Shown here: one piece after another, positions 1 through 13,785 of the stretch
Layout: every line of letters begins with the position of its first letter
Position numbering within the stretch: position 1 is the stretch's first letter
Source of the DNA: Delphinus delphis
Taxonomy: Eukaryota > Chordata > Mammalia > Artiodactyla > Delphinidae
Assembly (NCBI RefSeq): GCF_949987515.2
Contig: NC_082692.2
Coordinates: 84,577,488-84,641,487 of the forward strand
Length of the DNA: 64,000 bases
Direction: 5' to 3'
The notes under the pieces: generated by a model
Told to the model about the DNA's origin: nothing
Databases searched by the model: none
Seen by the model: only the letters and a program-made list of their open reading frames with translations
Translations under genes and position numbers: made by a program

Positions 1-3000
1 TGTAAGTATGGGATTTCCTGGACAGTTAATATCCACAAACAATCAAACACAGGAGGAACACGGGGAAAAAGGCAGCATTATTTCAAATTTGAGCTGAGAG
101 TCGTGATTTGTAAAGGGCTCAACAGGAACTGGAGTTGAAATTTGAAGCAAGGAAATTCTTCGACGAGGCACTGATGGACATTTCTCTGTTTCTCTTGGCT
201 CGGTCCAGGTTTTTAGGTCGCTGGGTTTCGAATGGGAGGCCAAATGAGACTCTCGCCAGCACTGAAACTTTGAAGATGACAATGAGCTTAATCCCTCAGT
301 TTAAATAAAATAATAATAATAATTTAAAAAATCGAATGATACTTCACTCAAGAGTCAGAGCTTTTTATGAGACCTGTTGCCAATGTTAGTATCTGGGAAT
401 GATCTCATCTTTCATGCTGGCTAAATTCCAACACACAATTTCATTAACCCAGGTACTGCAAGTGATAAAACTCATTTTTCCCTAAAGAGACAGCTAAAAA
501 GTACCAGTTATACATTTATGAAGTACCAGCAATCAAAATTATGGATTTTCTAAAAGGTTTTTAACTACTTTTATTGAAAGGAAAATCGCTGTCTCAGACT
601 TTTGTGACACTACTGCTAATAATAAATTTTACCATTTAGACATGGCCGTAATATGGTAGACACTGTCAATAAAAGTGTGGAGCAAAGACGATCCCCCTGT
701 CTTTTCAGCGATGCCTTCTAATTACAGGCCGGAAGCGATCACGTGAAACACCTAGGCTAGCTAATGGCTCTTAAAATAGAAGAACACACAGCACTGTCTC
801 TGCAGTGGTACAATGCGCCGTGTCCACAGACAGTGATGTGCAGCACTGCGTGAGTAGACAGTCAGAAATTTTTCTAATGCTTTCAAAGCCTACGAGGAAA
901 AATTAAACTTCATTTGCATTTCTGACTAAAATCTGTTTGCTGCAAGAAACAATGCATTCCGATGTTATTTGCTGCTTTTTGAGCAAGGCGATGTGGCACT
1001 GGGCCGGTTACCTCTGGCAAACTTGTCTCAACTTTTCTATCGAACGTTCTACAGATCACTAGAGGGCACTGTGGTATTTAGGCCACCCTGACCTCTGAGT
1101 ACTTGGAAAGGTCTTGAACTCCTGAACAGTGTCAGAAAGGTGAAAGGAGAGACATTTCAAGGGGGAAGAAAATGTTTTTTGGTACCACCTGATCTTCCTC
1201 GGTCAAACAACTCAAAAAGGCACGGTGAGTGGGAAAGTCAAATCCAGAAACATATTAAGCTCATTGTGGAAAACTCCACGACTTGTCACCTGGGCTCTGA
1301 TGGGGGAAAATTTCCTCCCCCAGTTCCGGTGACTGAGACGGGGAGGCTAGAATCACATTTGCATATGCCCACCTTCTAGAAGACTGACTCCCCCTCCACG
1401 CGCTCTCCTGCACTCCCCAGAGGTAATTTCACTGCAGAACATCCAGGTGTGCAAACCCAGAGCCACGAATGGGTTTGGAACAATTTATGATATCCGGCCT
1501 CCTTCGACGTGTATTAGCATATACCTGGTTTCTTTAACGTACACTTTGTTTTTCCAAAACCACAAACATCGGTGCTGGAATTTCATGTGGAAGTGCTTAA
1601 GGGGCTGAAAGTTAACACCTTTGTGATCCTTGCAGCCTCGCGGTGGCTGTGAAAACAAAAGCCTCTTTGTGGAGGCTTTCTTGAAATGTTTTCTTAACAT
1701 GTTCCAAGTAGTTTTAGGCCGAGAACTAAAGTAAACAAGATGTTACCATGATAAAAACACTTGTGAAAACATTACAGAGCAGCACTTAGGAGTTTCTTGC
1801 ACATAAAACTCTTCACAGTTTTCAGAAGTGAAATTCAGAGAGAAAAAAAAAAATTTTTTTAAGTGAATTAGTGATGAAATAAATGTCCTCTGCTGTCTCC
1901 AGCCCTCGACCTTCTTGAAAGGGTCGAAGTTCCACCGCTGGGCATTTCCTCGTGACATTATCCTCCCCGTCTTCTATGACAGCACATATAAAATTTGTTT
2001 TGGCTTTAAAAAGTAATGTACATCTGACTAACATGCAAAGGAATTTGGGTTTTGATTGTCTGGCATGGTGCTTCTCTCCATGAGCAATAACCAGGAGATA
2101 AAAACAGAAACAGACAAAAAAAAAAAAAAACACACCCCAATTTCTTTCAGACGGCTATCAAGCAAGGGCCCAAATTATACTTTTGTTAGATGTTCTGCAA
2201 GTGACTGTCGAAAAGAAAAACTAGGGGAAATGGACACATTTTTCCCAAACACACATGAGGAACTGGTATTTGTGAAACTATGGGGTCTGTGTCTGATTTT
2301 ACATTCTAAGTCAGAAACAGGAAAATGTGGTCATGATTTAGCCTTCAGATCCACTCGCCACCTTGCCAAAGAATGGTATGGGCCCTTTTTCAAAAAGCAA
2401 AGGGGAAGAATTATAGATCCCTATTTTTATTGGCGAGGACCGTATCTTCAACCTGGTTAAAAAAAGAATAAAACCTGATCCAAGTGGGGAGAGGACAGGA
2501 GGACACCCTGAGCTTCACCTATCTGGATGGCACTGGGCTTCTCTTTGCTTGGCTGTTATCGGAGGATTCCGAGCAATGCAGGGCTGGCGGGCTGCGTTAG
2601 AGTTAGCGTGAGTACCTGCCGGCGTCAGTTTCCTCCAACAAACACCACTGTCACATGATCACTTAACGGCGCAGAGATTAGAAAAAAAATAATCAGCGCT
2701 AAAACTGCAACTTGTTTGGAGAAGAAACAGGGAAATAAATGCACACAATAGACAGGGTACCTGCTGGTTGTGATAAAGCGCCCCTCTGTTGGCTGGGAGG
2801 GAAAGACAACAGGATGGTTATTTGTACAGTATTTATCTTTGAAATCAAGGGCCCTGTGGTATCCCCTCACCTTGGGAACAAACAAGAGTGTCAAATCTCT
2901 GGTTTTGATTGACCAAGAGTTATGATACTTCTTCCCTCAGGAGGGAAAAAAAAAAAAAAAAAGAGGCCACATTTTGAGACCTGTGAGTCCCCCCTCCCTT

Positions 3001-3356
3001 CTTTTCACCTCTCTCTCTGTCAACAGTGGCATTTTATTGTCACATGGGAGCTTCCTCCTGAACAACTGATCTTGGCCTCTCTAAAAGTTACAGCTGCCTA
3101 GCCTGAGCAACAGAAGACTGGAAAACACTTACCAAGCCAAGTCACTCTGCTCTTTCATACTGAACCCTGAAAACCAGGTGGAAGAACACAAACCCGGGTA
3201 AGTATAAAAGGCAGGCATGGATATTCTCCCTCAATATGAATAAAAATGAGGGCTCTGTGAATCCACACTAAAGTAACCCAGGGGAGCGATGATGCCCAGG
3301 GAATGCAAGAATGTGGCTCAGCTAAAAACATAATGACACCAAAAACTGTACCCTAG

Positions 3357-3541
3357 GTCAGAGGTCAGCAAACTGGTCCAAGGGACACAGCCACACCCAG
3401 CCCTTACAGAGGGTCCTAAGGCTGCTTCCCTGCTACGATGGCAGAGCTGAGTGCTCGTCTCAGAGACTGGATGGCCTGCAAAAGCCCATCATATTTACTA
3501 TCTGATCCTTTATGGAAAAAGTCTGCCACCCTTGCCCTAAG
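3357..3541 (-). mobile_element. MER-type remnant, same family as at 27.6 kb
   Basis: The minus-strand reading GGCAGACTTTTTCCATAAAG, with AGATAGTAAATATGATGGGC, matches the family seen at 27590-27872 in opposite orientation. It is diverged and truncated. Confidence 0.6.
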
Positions 3542-3714
3542 ATCACATCCGACTGTGTAGGACTTCTTACCAGAAATTTCTGGTTAAAAATTACATTAAA
3601 GAACGGTCTCTTCTGACATACCAAAGCTCTGCATAGTCACCACCTCTTCCCTAGTTACGAGGTCAGCCATGTTTGGATAGTTTCCATTATTTCTCTTTTA
3701 AAAATACACTTAAG

Positions 3715-4125
3715 GCAGGCTTCCCTGGTGGTGCAGTGGTTAAGAATCTGCCTGCCAATGCAGGGGACACGGATTCGATCCCTGACCCGGCAAGATCCCA
3801 CATGCCACGGAGCAACTAAGCCCATGCGCCACAACTACTGAGCCTGAGCTCTAGAGCCCGTGAGCCACAACTACTGAGCCCGTGTGCCACAACTACTGAA
3901 GCCCGCGCGCCTAGAGCCCATGCGCCACAACTACTGAGCCCGAGTGCCACAAGTACTGAAGCCCGCGCACCTAGAGCCCGTGCTCCGCAACAAGAGAAGC
4001 CACGACAGTGAGAAGCCCGTGCCCCGCAACGAGAAGAGCAGCCCCCACTCACCACAACTAGAGAAAGCCCACGCACAGCAACCAAGACCCAACACAGCCA
4101 AAAAAATTAAAATTAATTAATTCAA
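3715..4125 (+). mobile_element. Cetartiodactyl tRNA-derived SINE with tandem expansion
   Basis: The element starts with GCAGGCTTCCCTGGTGGTG, has a tRNA-like head with a B-box-like GGATTCGATCC, and ends in an A/T-rich tail. It is flanked by perfect 15-bp target-site duplications AAAAATACACTTAAG (3700-3714 and 4126-4140). The middle contains repeats of CACAACTACTGA with a 60-bp unit duplicated (copies starting near 3866, 3888, 3926 and 3948), making it about 410 bp long. It is a non-autonomous retroposon mobilised by L1. The repetitive open frame on the minus strand here is not a gene. Confidence 0.9.
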
Positions 4126-4154
4126 AAAAATACACTTAAGTAGACGAGAAAAGA

Positions 4155-4365
4155 AGTACTTATATTTTTCGAGAGTGCCTGCTATGGGCCAGGCACTTGA
4201 CACGAGGTACCTTTTTCATTCTCACAACCCCAAGGGGTAGTTATTACTATCGTCCCAAGACACACGTGCTGATACTGAGCTCAAAGAACGCACTCCTAGC
4301 AAGTAGCTTCACTGCCCATTCTGCCTTTCTTCAAAGCTTCCTTTATACCTACTGCCTTAGGCAGA
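4155..4365 (-). mobile_element. MIR, reverse orientation
   Basis: GCCTGCTATGGGCCAGGCAC, TCTCACAACCCCAAGG and GATACTGAGCTCAAAGAA are the reverse-complement MIR signature. It is old and diverged. Confidence 0.65.
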
Positions 4366-4414
4366 GAGCACACAGTTAATAAAATGAGCTGCTTCTAACC
4401 AGGCGGTATTATAG

Positions 4415-4625
4415 AACAGTTAACAGCAAGTCCTATGAAGCCATCCTGTCTGGGTTCGGATCTTGACTCCACCTCTTATAAGCTGTGTGACCTTGGGAAA
4501 ACTGGTTGACTTTGCTGTGCCTTAGTTTCCTTAACCGTAGGTCGCGAGTAATACTACAGTAATACCACTATAAGGTGGCTGTACTGCACGAGCTATATAC
4601 ATAAAGTACTTGGAACTGTGCCTGC
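4415..4625 (+). mobile_element. MIR
   Basis: CTGGGTTCGGATCTTGACTC, AGCTGTGTGACCTTGGG and TGCCTTAGTTTCCTTAACC form the MIR core in order. Confidence 0.85.
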
Positions 4626-5359
4626 TGCACAGTTCAGGGCTCTGCCAGGGGAGTGTAAAATCAGGGGATTTAGAAGAATCAGGGATTTTTAGGTGAGAAA
4701 AACAAGAAATCGGTGAAGCAACACCTAAATCAAAGGCAGAGCAATACGACATTTTTGTTGAGTAGGACTCCCTTGAGAATCTAAGCACCACTGGTATCAA
4801 TTTGCTAAAACCATAAGAGAACACGTCTAAAGTGGGATAATGGCCCACTCCTGGGCCCAGGAAAGAGGTGCTTTCAGCGCCTACAGATCTGGCAGTTTGA
4901 GAAGAAATGTTTGAAACATCACTTCCCACTTCCCGATAATAATGACTCCACTATGATGTCATTCAAAGAGGCCATGTGGCTTTTGTTGGAACCACAAGAA
5001 GTATGGCAGCTCTTTCAGTCCAGCTCAATGGAAAGCAAAGTTGGTTTCGCTAAAGCCAATGTGATTACCCTTTAGACGGAGCGCACACGTGGGAGACGTG
5101 AGTTCACAAGAAGACTAACTTACTTTCCACTACTCTAGGCAAGATCTTGAGAGCTGAAGACAACTCTGAATTTCCCACAGCTGAAATCATGCTGTAGGAG
5201 AAACTCAAAATCCCGAAGTTGTCACAGACCGCAGGTCAACGGATAAACTCAGGAAAGCACCGAGAGAACTCTGAGTTCTAGAGGGTTTTTTTCTTATTCA
5301 GCATTTACTTTCCCCTCGGCTGGTTTGCAAGACTCATTTTTTACTTTTGTGAACCAAGC

Positions 5360-5820
5360 GTCTCATCCCCAGCCCCTACGTGGCTCCTGTGGGGTGAACT
5401 TCTTCTTCTGCTCCGAAGGTGGGCGTGTGACTGAAGCCTGGCTGCCTCACTGTGACTGCTTCAGAACTAGAACACGTGACTCAGTGTGGGCCAATGACAG
5501 TCTGCTGAGGACATTTTCCTGGCACTACTGGAAAAGAGATACACTCTGGGATGGATACACCTGTGGCAGGTAAATCTGTCTTCTTCAGTTCCACTTGGCA
5601 AGAGCCTGAGAATGAAGGCAACAAAGAAGAAAACAGAGCTAAGGGGCAATGAACCGATACTCCAATAACCTTGTTCAAGCATCAGGGTCCAGTCATGCTT
5701 GAAGACAGCGGTACCACCAGACCTCCTCGTTATAGGAGCCAATTACCATCCTCCGCTTTTTCTGGCTTAAACCAATTAAAGTTGGCTTTCTATAGCTTGC
5801 AAACAGAAGTCTTCTGGCCG
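5360..5820 (+). mobile_element. Old interspersed repeat, LTR-like, family uncertain
   Basis: GGGCCAATGACAGTCTGCTG, AGCCTGAGAATGAAGGCAAC and the end AAACCAATTAAAGTTGGCTT match the order of a mammalian repeat I recognise but cannot name surely. It has no coding capacity. Confidence 0.5.
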
Positions 5821-6157
5821 AATATATGTCAATAAATAAGTACTACGAAATAAATAAGCAACAGTTGCGGGATCATAGTGAGCATTCCAATTCCACTGAA
5901 CAAAAATGCCACGTCATGTGCAAAACCACAATAAATAATAGAGACATGAATAAAAGTGAAAAATAAATAGGTGGTTTCCTACATAAGAGCCTGACTCCTA
6001 ATATCCTTAGAAGAGAAAAGGGCTTTTTTAAAGGAATCAAGTTAGCTTCTAATTCTGATGATCTTCAGATTCTTTTCTTTAGAAATCGATGTAGTTTGAA
6101 AAGTGTGCTGTTTCTTTGTGGAGGTATATTTGTCCCCCCAATACATATACATATACA

Positions 6158-6176
6158 TACACACACACACACACAC
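6158..6176. repeat. (CA)n microsatellite
   Basis: Short CA run after a TACATA-rich stretch. Confidence 0.85.
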
Positions 6177-7962
6177 CCCCCTAACGCCAGCTCGCATAAT
6201 AAAAGGAACTAAGATTTGAGGATTAGAGTGGAAATACTTTGCCTATTAACAAAAATTTGTGAGTGATCAATTGGAAAAATGCCCTCTTCCCTCATGACTC
6301 TAAAACTGATACATGTCACCAAAAATGTTGACAGCAACTTTATAGTTCTGGAGACTTTATAAAATAAATCGTATTTACAGATGTTTTCTAGCCATTCTAT
6401 AGAGGAGTGAAATTAGCACCGAGATATTTATCAAAGGTAGCACTGGTGCCGAAGGTGAAATCAGAATTTAAACGTGGTTTCTGCCAAGATCTTTTTGTCT
6501 CGTTATCTACAAACAATTAGGCAAGTGATCAGGAAGCAACAAAACAAAGATTCTACAATGAGGGATTTATAAGAGAACAAAGCCCAATAGCTCTAACCAG
6601 AATCATCATAATTGTAACGGACTGTTGCTTAATTTAAGATAAAGTATCACTGCTCTTGAGTATTAATATTTAGAAACAATGTAAAATATCTTTTTTAAAA
6701 TTTTTACATACTTCCGTTTTTAAGGACCACATAATGCTCTCGAAGTAAAATATTACAGCGGGGAAGCTCTACAATGTTTTCACAGACTCCCATTCATTAA
6801 TCAAAAAAATGATATTCACCAAAAGCGCTTGCAGGTAGCACGAGATCTATCTCTAAGGGTGGCTTTATTAAAATATTTGTACCCAGGTCTGTAAAGAAAG
6901 ATACAGAGATTGTTCTAATGATAGAAAGACCGCACAAAACCAGAGACCTGCATGTTAAATCAGCCCGCCTCTATTTCCTGGGGCTTGAATGAGACAGAAA
7001 AGCCAGAGGCAAAGACTCCCCGCTGCCCCCAGTCCCGACACCCACTTTGCAAACCGTCACGTACCTATATACACAGGAGTTTTACAAGTGCACATGTTTG
7101 CTTCTTGCATGACAGATAAACATACTAAATATAACGTAGTATTATATTCACTCCATACATCAGTGATTCACTGATACTATGAATATATTTATGTGATGTC
7201 AATAATGCAGGGTGGTTTCATCTCGATATCTTTAAAGGACAAGGCACCGTAGATGAGGGAAATGTTAACACGTCGTGCAGAAGCATTTCACTTCGGTTAG
7301 GAGAGGATGAACGTACCATTTACTTACAGGGATGCTTTATCAGTGGTACAGATTCAAATGGGATAACCCAAGTTTTAGTCATACTTTAACTGTAGGAATT
7401 AAACTTACTCTCGCCTCCCTATAAGGACAAGAATCTGAACAGAAGTCAACACCAATGCAGAAAGATAAGAATCAGATTGGTAGCTTTTCCCGGGCATCCG
7501 TTTCTTACGTTTATAAAGTCATTTGTGAAGAACCAAAGAAGAGGCCCAGTCTCCAAGCTATTAGTGGCCACTAGTTGACACCAATTTTATAAAGCTAGAG
7601 CTAGGGCGTATGTCATTGATTTAATATGTAGGGATGTGAATAGAAGTGAAAACTGAATTACTGCACGTTTAATATTGGGAGAATTTTTACTTAATCACTG
7701 TCATTCTGAGAAAATAAGTAAATACAGGATCTCACTAAGAGGATCAAAAATGCCCTTGGATGTAAATCCTTCCCCCTTTACAAGGCAACCCTCAGCAGAC
7801 TCTGTAACTATTCCCGGGACACTGCTCGACATGGTGACTTAGAGGCTACCCTCAAAATGGTGGCGTGAAACTCGCCATCAAAAAGGCACCGCATGAGGTA
7901 AAGTACGAAGAGCGGGAGGTGACGGCTACGCGAGAGAAGAAAGCAATATCAAATCCTTCTTA

Positions 7963-8208
<246 letters not shown>

Positions 8209-9054
8209 TTACTTCTGCACGGCGCTCTACTTACAGCAAGAGTTCAATTTCAAAATGCGAACAGCCCAATAGTACAAATGTGCCACCACGTGTGAAAAGT
8301 GCTCGACAGGTTTTCGTTAGAGGCAAAGCCCTCCACTCAGACTGCAAAGGGTTCGTTAAAAGGCTAGAACTTATCCTTTAACCTACCTAATGAAGATGAT
8401 AACATCTGTACTTGATTTTGAGATGCTCTCGCTGTTTTCTACCCAGAATGTTACATATTTTTCTCCCCCTCTTCTGCCACCAACAGTATTCCCGAAATTG
8501 TAAAATCTTTTCACTGGTTAAGTTTATCAAGCAAAGAAGAGTGCAATTAAATAATTCAGAATAAAATAATTGAGAAAGACAAATGTATCCAAGTAGATGA
8601 TTAACTTAAAAAAAAAAAAAAGCTAATAGTGGCAGGAAGATTCTATCCCTAAAATTACTAACACCAAAGAGTGAAAGAAAACTTGGCATGAACGTGAAAG
8701 GGTTAATCCTCCTGTGGGGTTCCAATCAATAGGTAATGATTGGGCCACACGGATCCAGGTCATGGGACGCTTTGATCCATGCCATGTGGCACTTAGAAAA
8801 GTGTATCTGTTGTACTTGCTGATGAACCATATTCTCAAATATTTTCTCTATTAGATTTCTGCATCCAGACTTCTTTCAGACAAATTATTTTTACAGTCGT
8901 TTCCATAACCTTAGACTCTGTCAAATAGAAACATAAAACTGACATTAAGAGTTCCGTTTCGTACTAAAGCACACTGCCTTCAAGGAAAGGGCTACTTTGC
9001 AACTTACTCCACTGCCGCTGCCTGACTTTGAACTTCAAGCACACTGAATTATGA

Positions 9055-9058
<4 letters not shown>

Positions 9059-9109
<51 letters not shown>
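9059..9109. repeat. (CA)n microsatellite, about 25 units
   Basis: Uninterrupted CA dinucleotides; likely polymorphic. Confidence 0.97.
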
Positions 9110-9110
<1 letters not shown>

Positions 9111-9922
9111 GAGGCCTGTAGTTTATATAACCCCCAGGATGTGTAGTCATATATTTTATCGATTCACATTCGTAGAGCAGACATACACAAACGCCACTTG
9201 TCCCTGACTTATAATTAATCCACAGTGAATGTATTATGAACATTTAAACTGAGGGTCATGAATACCAAACACACGTATACACTGAACAACACTTTATCAA
9301 AGATCCATAGGTCTCCCTGTGGCTTTTCAATGACTTGCTTGGAAATCTAATAAAATTTGAAAATAATAAGCTAGTTTCCCTGACAATAGAAAACAAAGCT
9401 GAGAAACAACAACAAACAAAAAAATGCATTAAACTAACTCAGGAAAGCACTGAAAGGTGCCCCCATGAGAGAAAAGAATAGCACAAGTGAACTAAGGTAG
9501 TTACAGTGAGGTTTCTAAAGCCCAACGATACAATGATATTCTCTGAGCGGTTACGAGGGTAAAATTCCACTGGACCGAAGGAAAGAATGACTACCTATCT
9601 TTGTTCACCTGCAGAGTCTTTAAAGAATAAAAGAGGTATGATATGAAAATAGAATTAAAAAAAATTACTGGCAACATTTAACATCCAAGAATCCTTCAAA
9701 GTACCAAGATTCTCAGAATATCTGAGAGGGAAGGATAGCATTTAAAAAGAAAACTGTTCCTACCAACATCTTACAAGGAAAAAGAAAAACTATCCAACCA
9801 TAATAACTCTTCTCTTTACCAATTTTATTAACATTATTTAAAGTAGTTTCACAATCCTAAATGCGTTAGTATATATTTGTTATAAAATCCTTGAAAAATC
9901 TGGAAAAGAAATAACTACCCTC

Positions 9923-9926
<4 letters not shown>

Positions 9927-9953
<27 letters not shown>
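9927..9953. repeat. (CA)n microsatellite
   Basis: Uninterrupted CA run of about 13 units. Confidence 0.95.
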
Positions 9954-11343
9954 ATTTTTGACAAATTAGGCATGAAGATTTGCATCCTTTTAAATTTTCG
10001 ATAATTTTGAAAATACTCTCTCATGTTATCCACTAATCTTCAAAAGCTTCAGTTACTGATGTGTAACAGTCTGTCATGTAGCCTCTTAGCTCGAGCTATC
10101 TGCCAAAATTGATATAACCATTCCTCTATTTTGGACACTGAGATTCCCTTCATGTTTCTAATATTTAGGAAAAATGTTAGAAATTAAATTTTACCAGGCA
10201 AAACATCCCAGTATATAACTGATTTTTACTAGAAGATATATTCAGAGAAATGGAATCACTCAGTTAAATGAGTACTACGTTTTAAGATTGACCATTAATA
10301 CTCCATTAAGTTGCTCTTGAGAAATGCTACATGCCCAGTACACTCTCAGCCATTATACCTATTTTGTGTGATTCTTCAGGTTGGAAAAGAGGAGCCTCCA
10401 CTAGTGAGGATATAAAATTAGCATCATCAGTTAGAAACTGCCAATGGTTATTCTACTGTGCCTTGTGGGTTAAGCCAGGAGGGCTCTGAAAGTAACAGTA
10501 GGAAAGAAGGTACCACGCCTTCACTAGAGGAATTCACAACTAGAAATAAAAGTACATAATTCAGCACGTGGGCCACCTCCACCCTAACCCCCGCCCCCCG
10601 TTTCTAGGCTGACTTATTTGGAAAGGCTCCTTGGACTGAATAAAAACTACTCTCCTCTAAGAATTTATTTTTGGTTCAACTCAATATCCTTATTTCAAAG
10701 AAAAGGACCAATGACAACTCACTGAAGCCTCAGAAGCATCGCCAGTCACACCCTGAAGGCTAGAGGAATGCCAACTCCTGGCACACGCACATACTTACAC
10801 ACTCAGTGGACCTCTTGAAAATGTGCCTCTGCGTTAAAACTGTATTTTTTATCATGAAAGCATTATATGTTCTTAGTTTTAAAAGTTCACCTCATGCTGT
10901 GTTGGCTCAACTTTGCCCCACCCTCGTCCCACACCTGACGCAACCCTGCCCTGGCCAACGGTGCGGGCACCCCGGCACGTCACCACACTGCACTCTCCTT
11001 CTCGTGGGCTCTAGTTTACCAACATGGAAACACGGGATACATACTGCTGTCACTTGCTGTTCATATTTGGACACTTTAAAATATACAACTGTCTGAGATA
11101 AAGTGCTTGGCTTTGAAAGGAAGAAGAACAGACTGGCAGTGATGCCCTGGTGGAGTATCTCTGCAAAGATACATAAGATACTCTTAACACTTGTCGCCTC
11201 TGGGGCGGGGGACCGGGCATTGCGGTGGGGCGGTGAGCAGAGAAGCGAGATTTTCACTGTATCATTTTTTCGGTATCTTTCGAAGTTTTAATTTTGTGCA
11301 TTGTAGGTGTTTTTTGCTGTGCAATTGTTAAATATACGTATAT

Positions 11344-11363
11344 ACACACACACACACACACAC
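11344..11363. repeat. (CA)n microsatellite
   Basis: CA run of about 10 units following TATACGTATA. Confidence 0.9.
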
Positions 11364-12009
11364 CCCCATACAGAGACATACACACACATGAAAAAATCAA
11401 GTGCTACGCAGGACTCGACTTCCAGCCTGCCACGCACCCTGATGCTGGTGTAGCAAAGGCTGTATCCTTGCTGCCTGTGTGGCTGAGTCTCACTTCTGGC
11501 CTTTCAGTCATTCCGGATGAAGCATCCTTAGACCCCACCGGCTGTACCCCTGAATGGGAACTTTTCTGTTTCATCAGAGAAGTGGAACAAGCCTTTATAC
11601 CCTTACTGCCTTTCAGGACTTGCCAAAAGGGACAAGATGGGAAATTTAAAAAAAAAAAAAAAAATGAGTACAGGAATTGTTAAACTTGAATGAATTTAGA
11701 ATTTCATTTCCAGGATGAAACTTGATGGAAAAATGACCATCTCAACATCTGACAGTCAGATAAAGCCCGTGAGCCCAATCATTTACATATACTGGTTACG
11801 GGTAGCTCACCCGGGTGAGGAGTATAACTTCTGGAAAGCCGCCAAGATCAGTGCTGAATAAATGCTGAATAAATGGATGAATAAATAGATGTATTTGATT
11901 TTAAAGGGATTTCAACATGCTTGCCCCAAAATTAAACTTCAAAACTTTAGGGTCAATTGTTTAATAAACTATTTTTTACTATGAACTCCCAGGTTGAAAA
12001 GTTTTAGGG

Positions 12010-12085
12010 ACAGGGAATCACAACTAGCTCATCTCTGCCCACTCGGTACCTAACACAGAACATGGGCTCAATAAATGCGAGACAG
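12010..12085 (+). mobile_element. L2 3' scrap
   Basis: GTACCTAACACAGAACATGG followed by GCTCAATAAATGCGAGA is the typical L2 3' end. Confidence 0.55.
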
Positions 12086-12809
12086 ACTCATACAGACAAT
12101 AATATTATTCTATTTAATGTCTGTGTGGATATACACTAAGTTAATGCTTGCCTTTTAAAAAATGTCTTGAAGGTACAGCCCAGAATGATGCCAATGCACT
12201 TGAGAAGAGAGCATTCGCACCTTCTATTATTTACCTTTAGTCCAAATATTTAAAACGCAGATAGTACACACTCAAGAAAAGCCCCATGATCTAAATTTCT
12301 CCTGATGACCCTTGGTATGTAAAAAATCGATATATTTATTAACACGAAACAGTGACAGCATTTCAGGTTAGGAAGAACCAACTTGCCATGAAAAGTGTAA
12401 CTACACAAAAACAGGTAATAATTCCTGACATTACCTAATACTAAATACACTCTGTATTATTCAGTACGATGTAATGGTGTCACTGACATTTATTTAAGAC
12501 TTGTTTTGGTATTTATTCTTCCTATATCAAAGTATACCAGCCAGAGCCTTAATTTCAACACTGACTCTGGCCTTTGAGAAGATTTTACATAATGGTTATG
12601 GTTTTTCAGCGGCGACTATTCACTACTCCCTTCCCAAGTGCGTTACTCAGCCAAAACTTGAACTAGAATCACTGCTAAAACTAAGAACAGCTTCTTACTG
12701 CAGCCTGTAGACTTTAGTGGCCCTATGCTCTTGGTCCTGTAAGCTGATTTTCCCTGCGGTAGTAACCAAGAGAATCATCTTTGAAGGAGAGGAAAAGCAC
12801 AGACACCTC

Positions 12810-13425
12810 AGAGAAAAGGGAACCCTCCTACACCGCTGGGAACGTAGACCGGTGTAGCCACTACGGAAAACAGTATGGAGTTTCCTTAAAAAACTAAAAA
12901 TAGAGTTACATATGGTCCAGCAACCCCACTCCTGGGCAGATAGCTGAGGGAAACTCTAAGTCAAAAAAATACATGCACCCCAAGAGCCAAGACATCGAAG
13001 AAATCTAAGTGTCCATCGACAGATGAGAAGGATAAACTTCTTTCTTGTGTGGTATACGTACACAAAAAAGAACGAAATATTGTCATCTGCAGCAACATGG
13101 ATAGACCTAGAGATTATCATACTAAGTGAACTAAGTCTGACAGAGAAAGGCAAATTTCATATGATATCATTTATATGTGGAATCTAAAAACAAAAATGAT
13201 ACAAATGAACTTATTTACAAAACAGAAACAGACTCACAGATATAGAAAACAAACTTATGGTTACCGAAGGGGAAAGGGAGGGGAGAGGACAAATTAGGAG
13301 TTTGGGATTGACATACACACTACTATATATAAAATAAATAATCAACAAGGATCTCCTGTACAGCACAGGGAACTATATTCAATATCTTGTAATAAACTAC
13401 AATGGAAAAGAATCTGAAGAAACAA
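12810..13425 (+). mobile_element. 5'-truncated L1, 3' end with target-site duplications
   Basis: This is about 616 bp of L1 ORF2 end and 3' UTR. It includes CAACATGGATAGACCTAGAG, ATGTGGAATCTAAAAA and CTGTACAGCACAGGGAAC, ending in AATAAACTACAATGGAAAAG. It is flanked by 18-bp duplications GAAAAGCACAGACACCTC and GAAAAGCACAGACGCCTC (12792-12809, 13426-13443; one mismatch). It is the cetartiodactyl-type L1 3' end and is broken, with no coding capacity. Confidence 0.88.
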
Positions 13426-13785
13426 GAAAAGCACAGACGCCTCGCTGTACCTCAATGCCAATTTTCTTTTCTCCTAAAGGCACGCCTCCAGCTTTTCCTG
13501 TGTCCTGACCTACGTTCTCACGTCTGCCTTCTAAGTCTCGTCCTATTTGTTTTTTCCCTTTTCCAAATTTGCCCTCTGTTTGTTTGCTCAATTTCTGATT
13601 CATCTGTAACAAAAGGCTACATCTGTGCCCATTAGGGTTTATAACTTCTCCCCTTGCCCCCCACCCATCAACCCCAAATTATAAATTGTATTCCATTTCA
13701 CTAGCATCTTCTTTGATATATTAAGTTACGGAAGACTGCTGGGCATTCTCTAACGGCTCCCATTGATGGAATACATTTTTCTAAG

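Noticed and set aside
43..282. Minus-strand open frame of 79 codons at the window start
   Set aside because: It does not match any FOXP1 exon and has no recognisable family; treated as chance.
3829..3960. CRISPR-like or satellite-like spaced repeat
   Set aside because: The CACAACTACTGA units are part of the SINE body, and the genome is mammalian.
3816..4085. Repetitive minus-strand open frame with SSCGARALGAR-like repeats
   Set aside because: It lies entirely inside a SINE and its tandem expansion; the repeats are retroposon sequence, not protein.
1..7960. FOXP1 next exon with zinc-finger histidines
   Set aside because: No minus-strand sequence encoding HLNSEHALDD was seen; it probably lies beyond the left edge.
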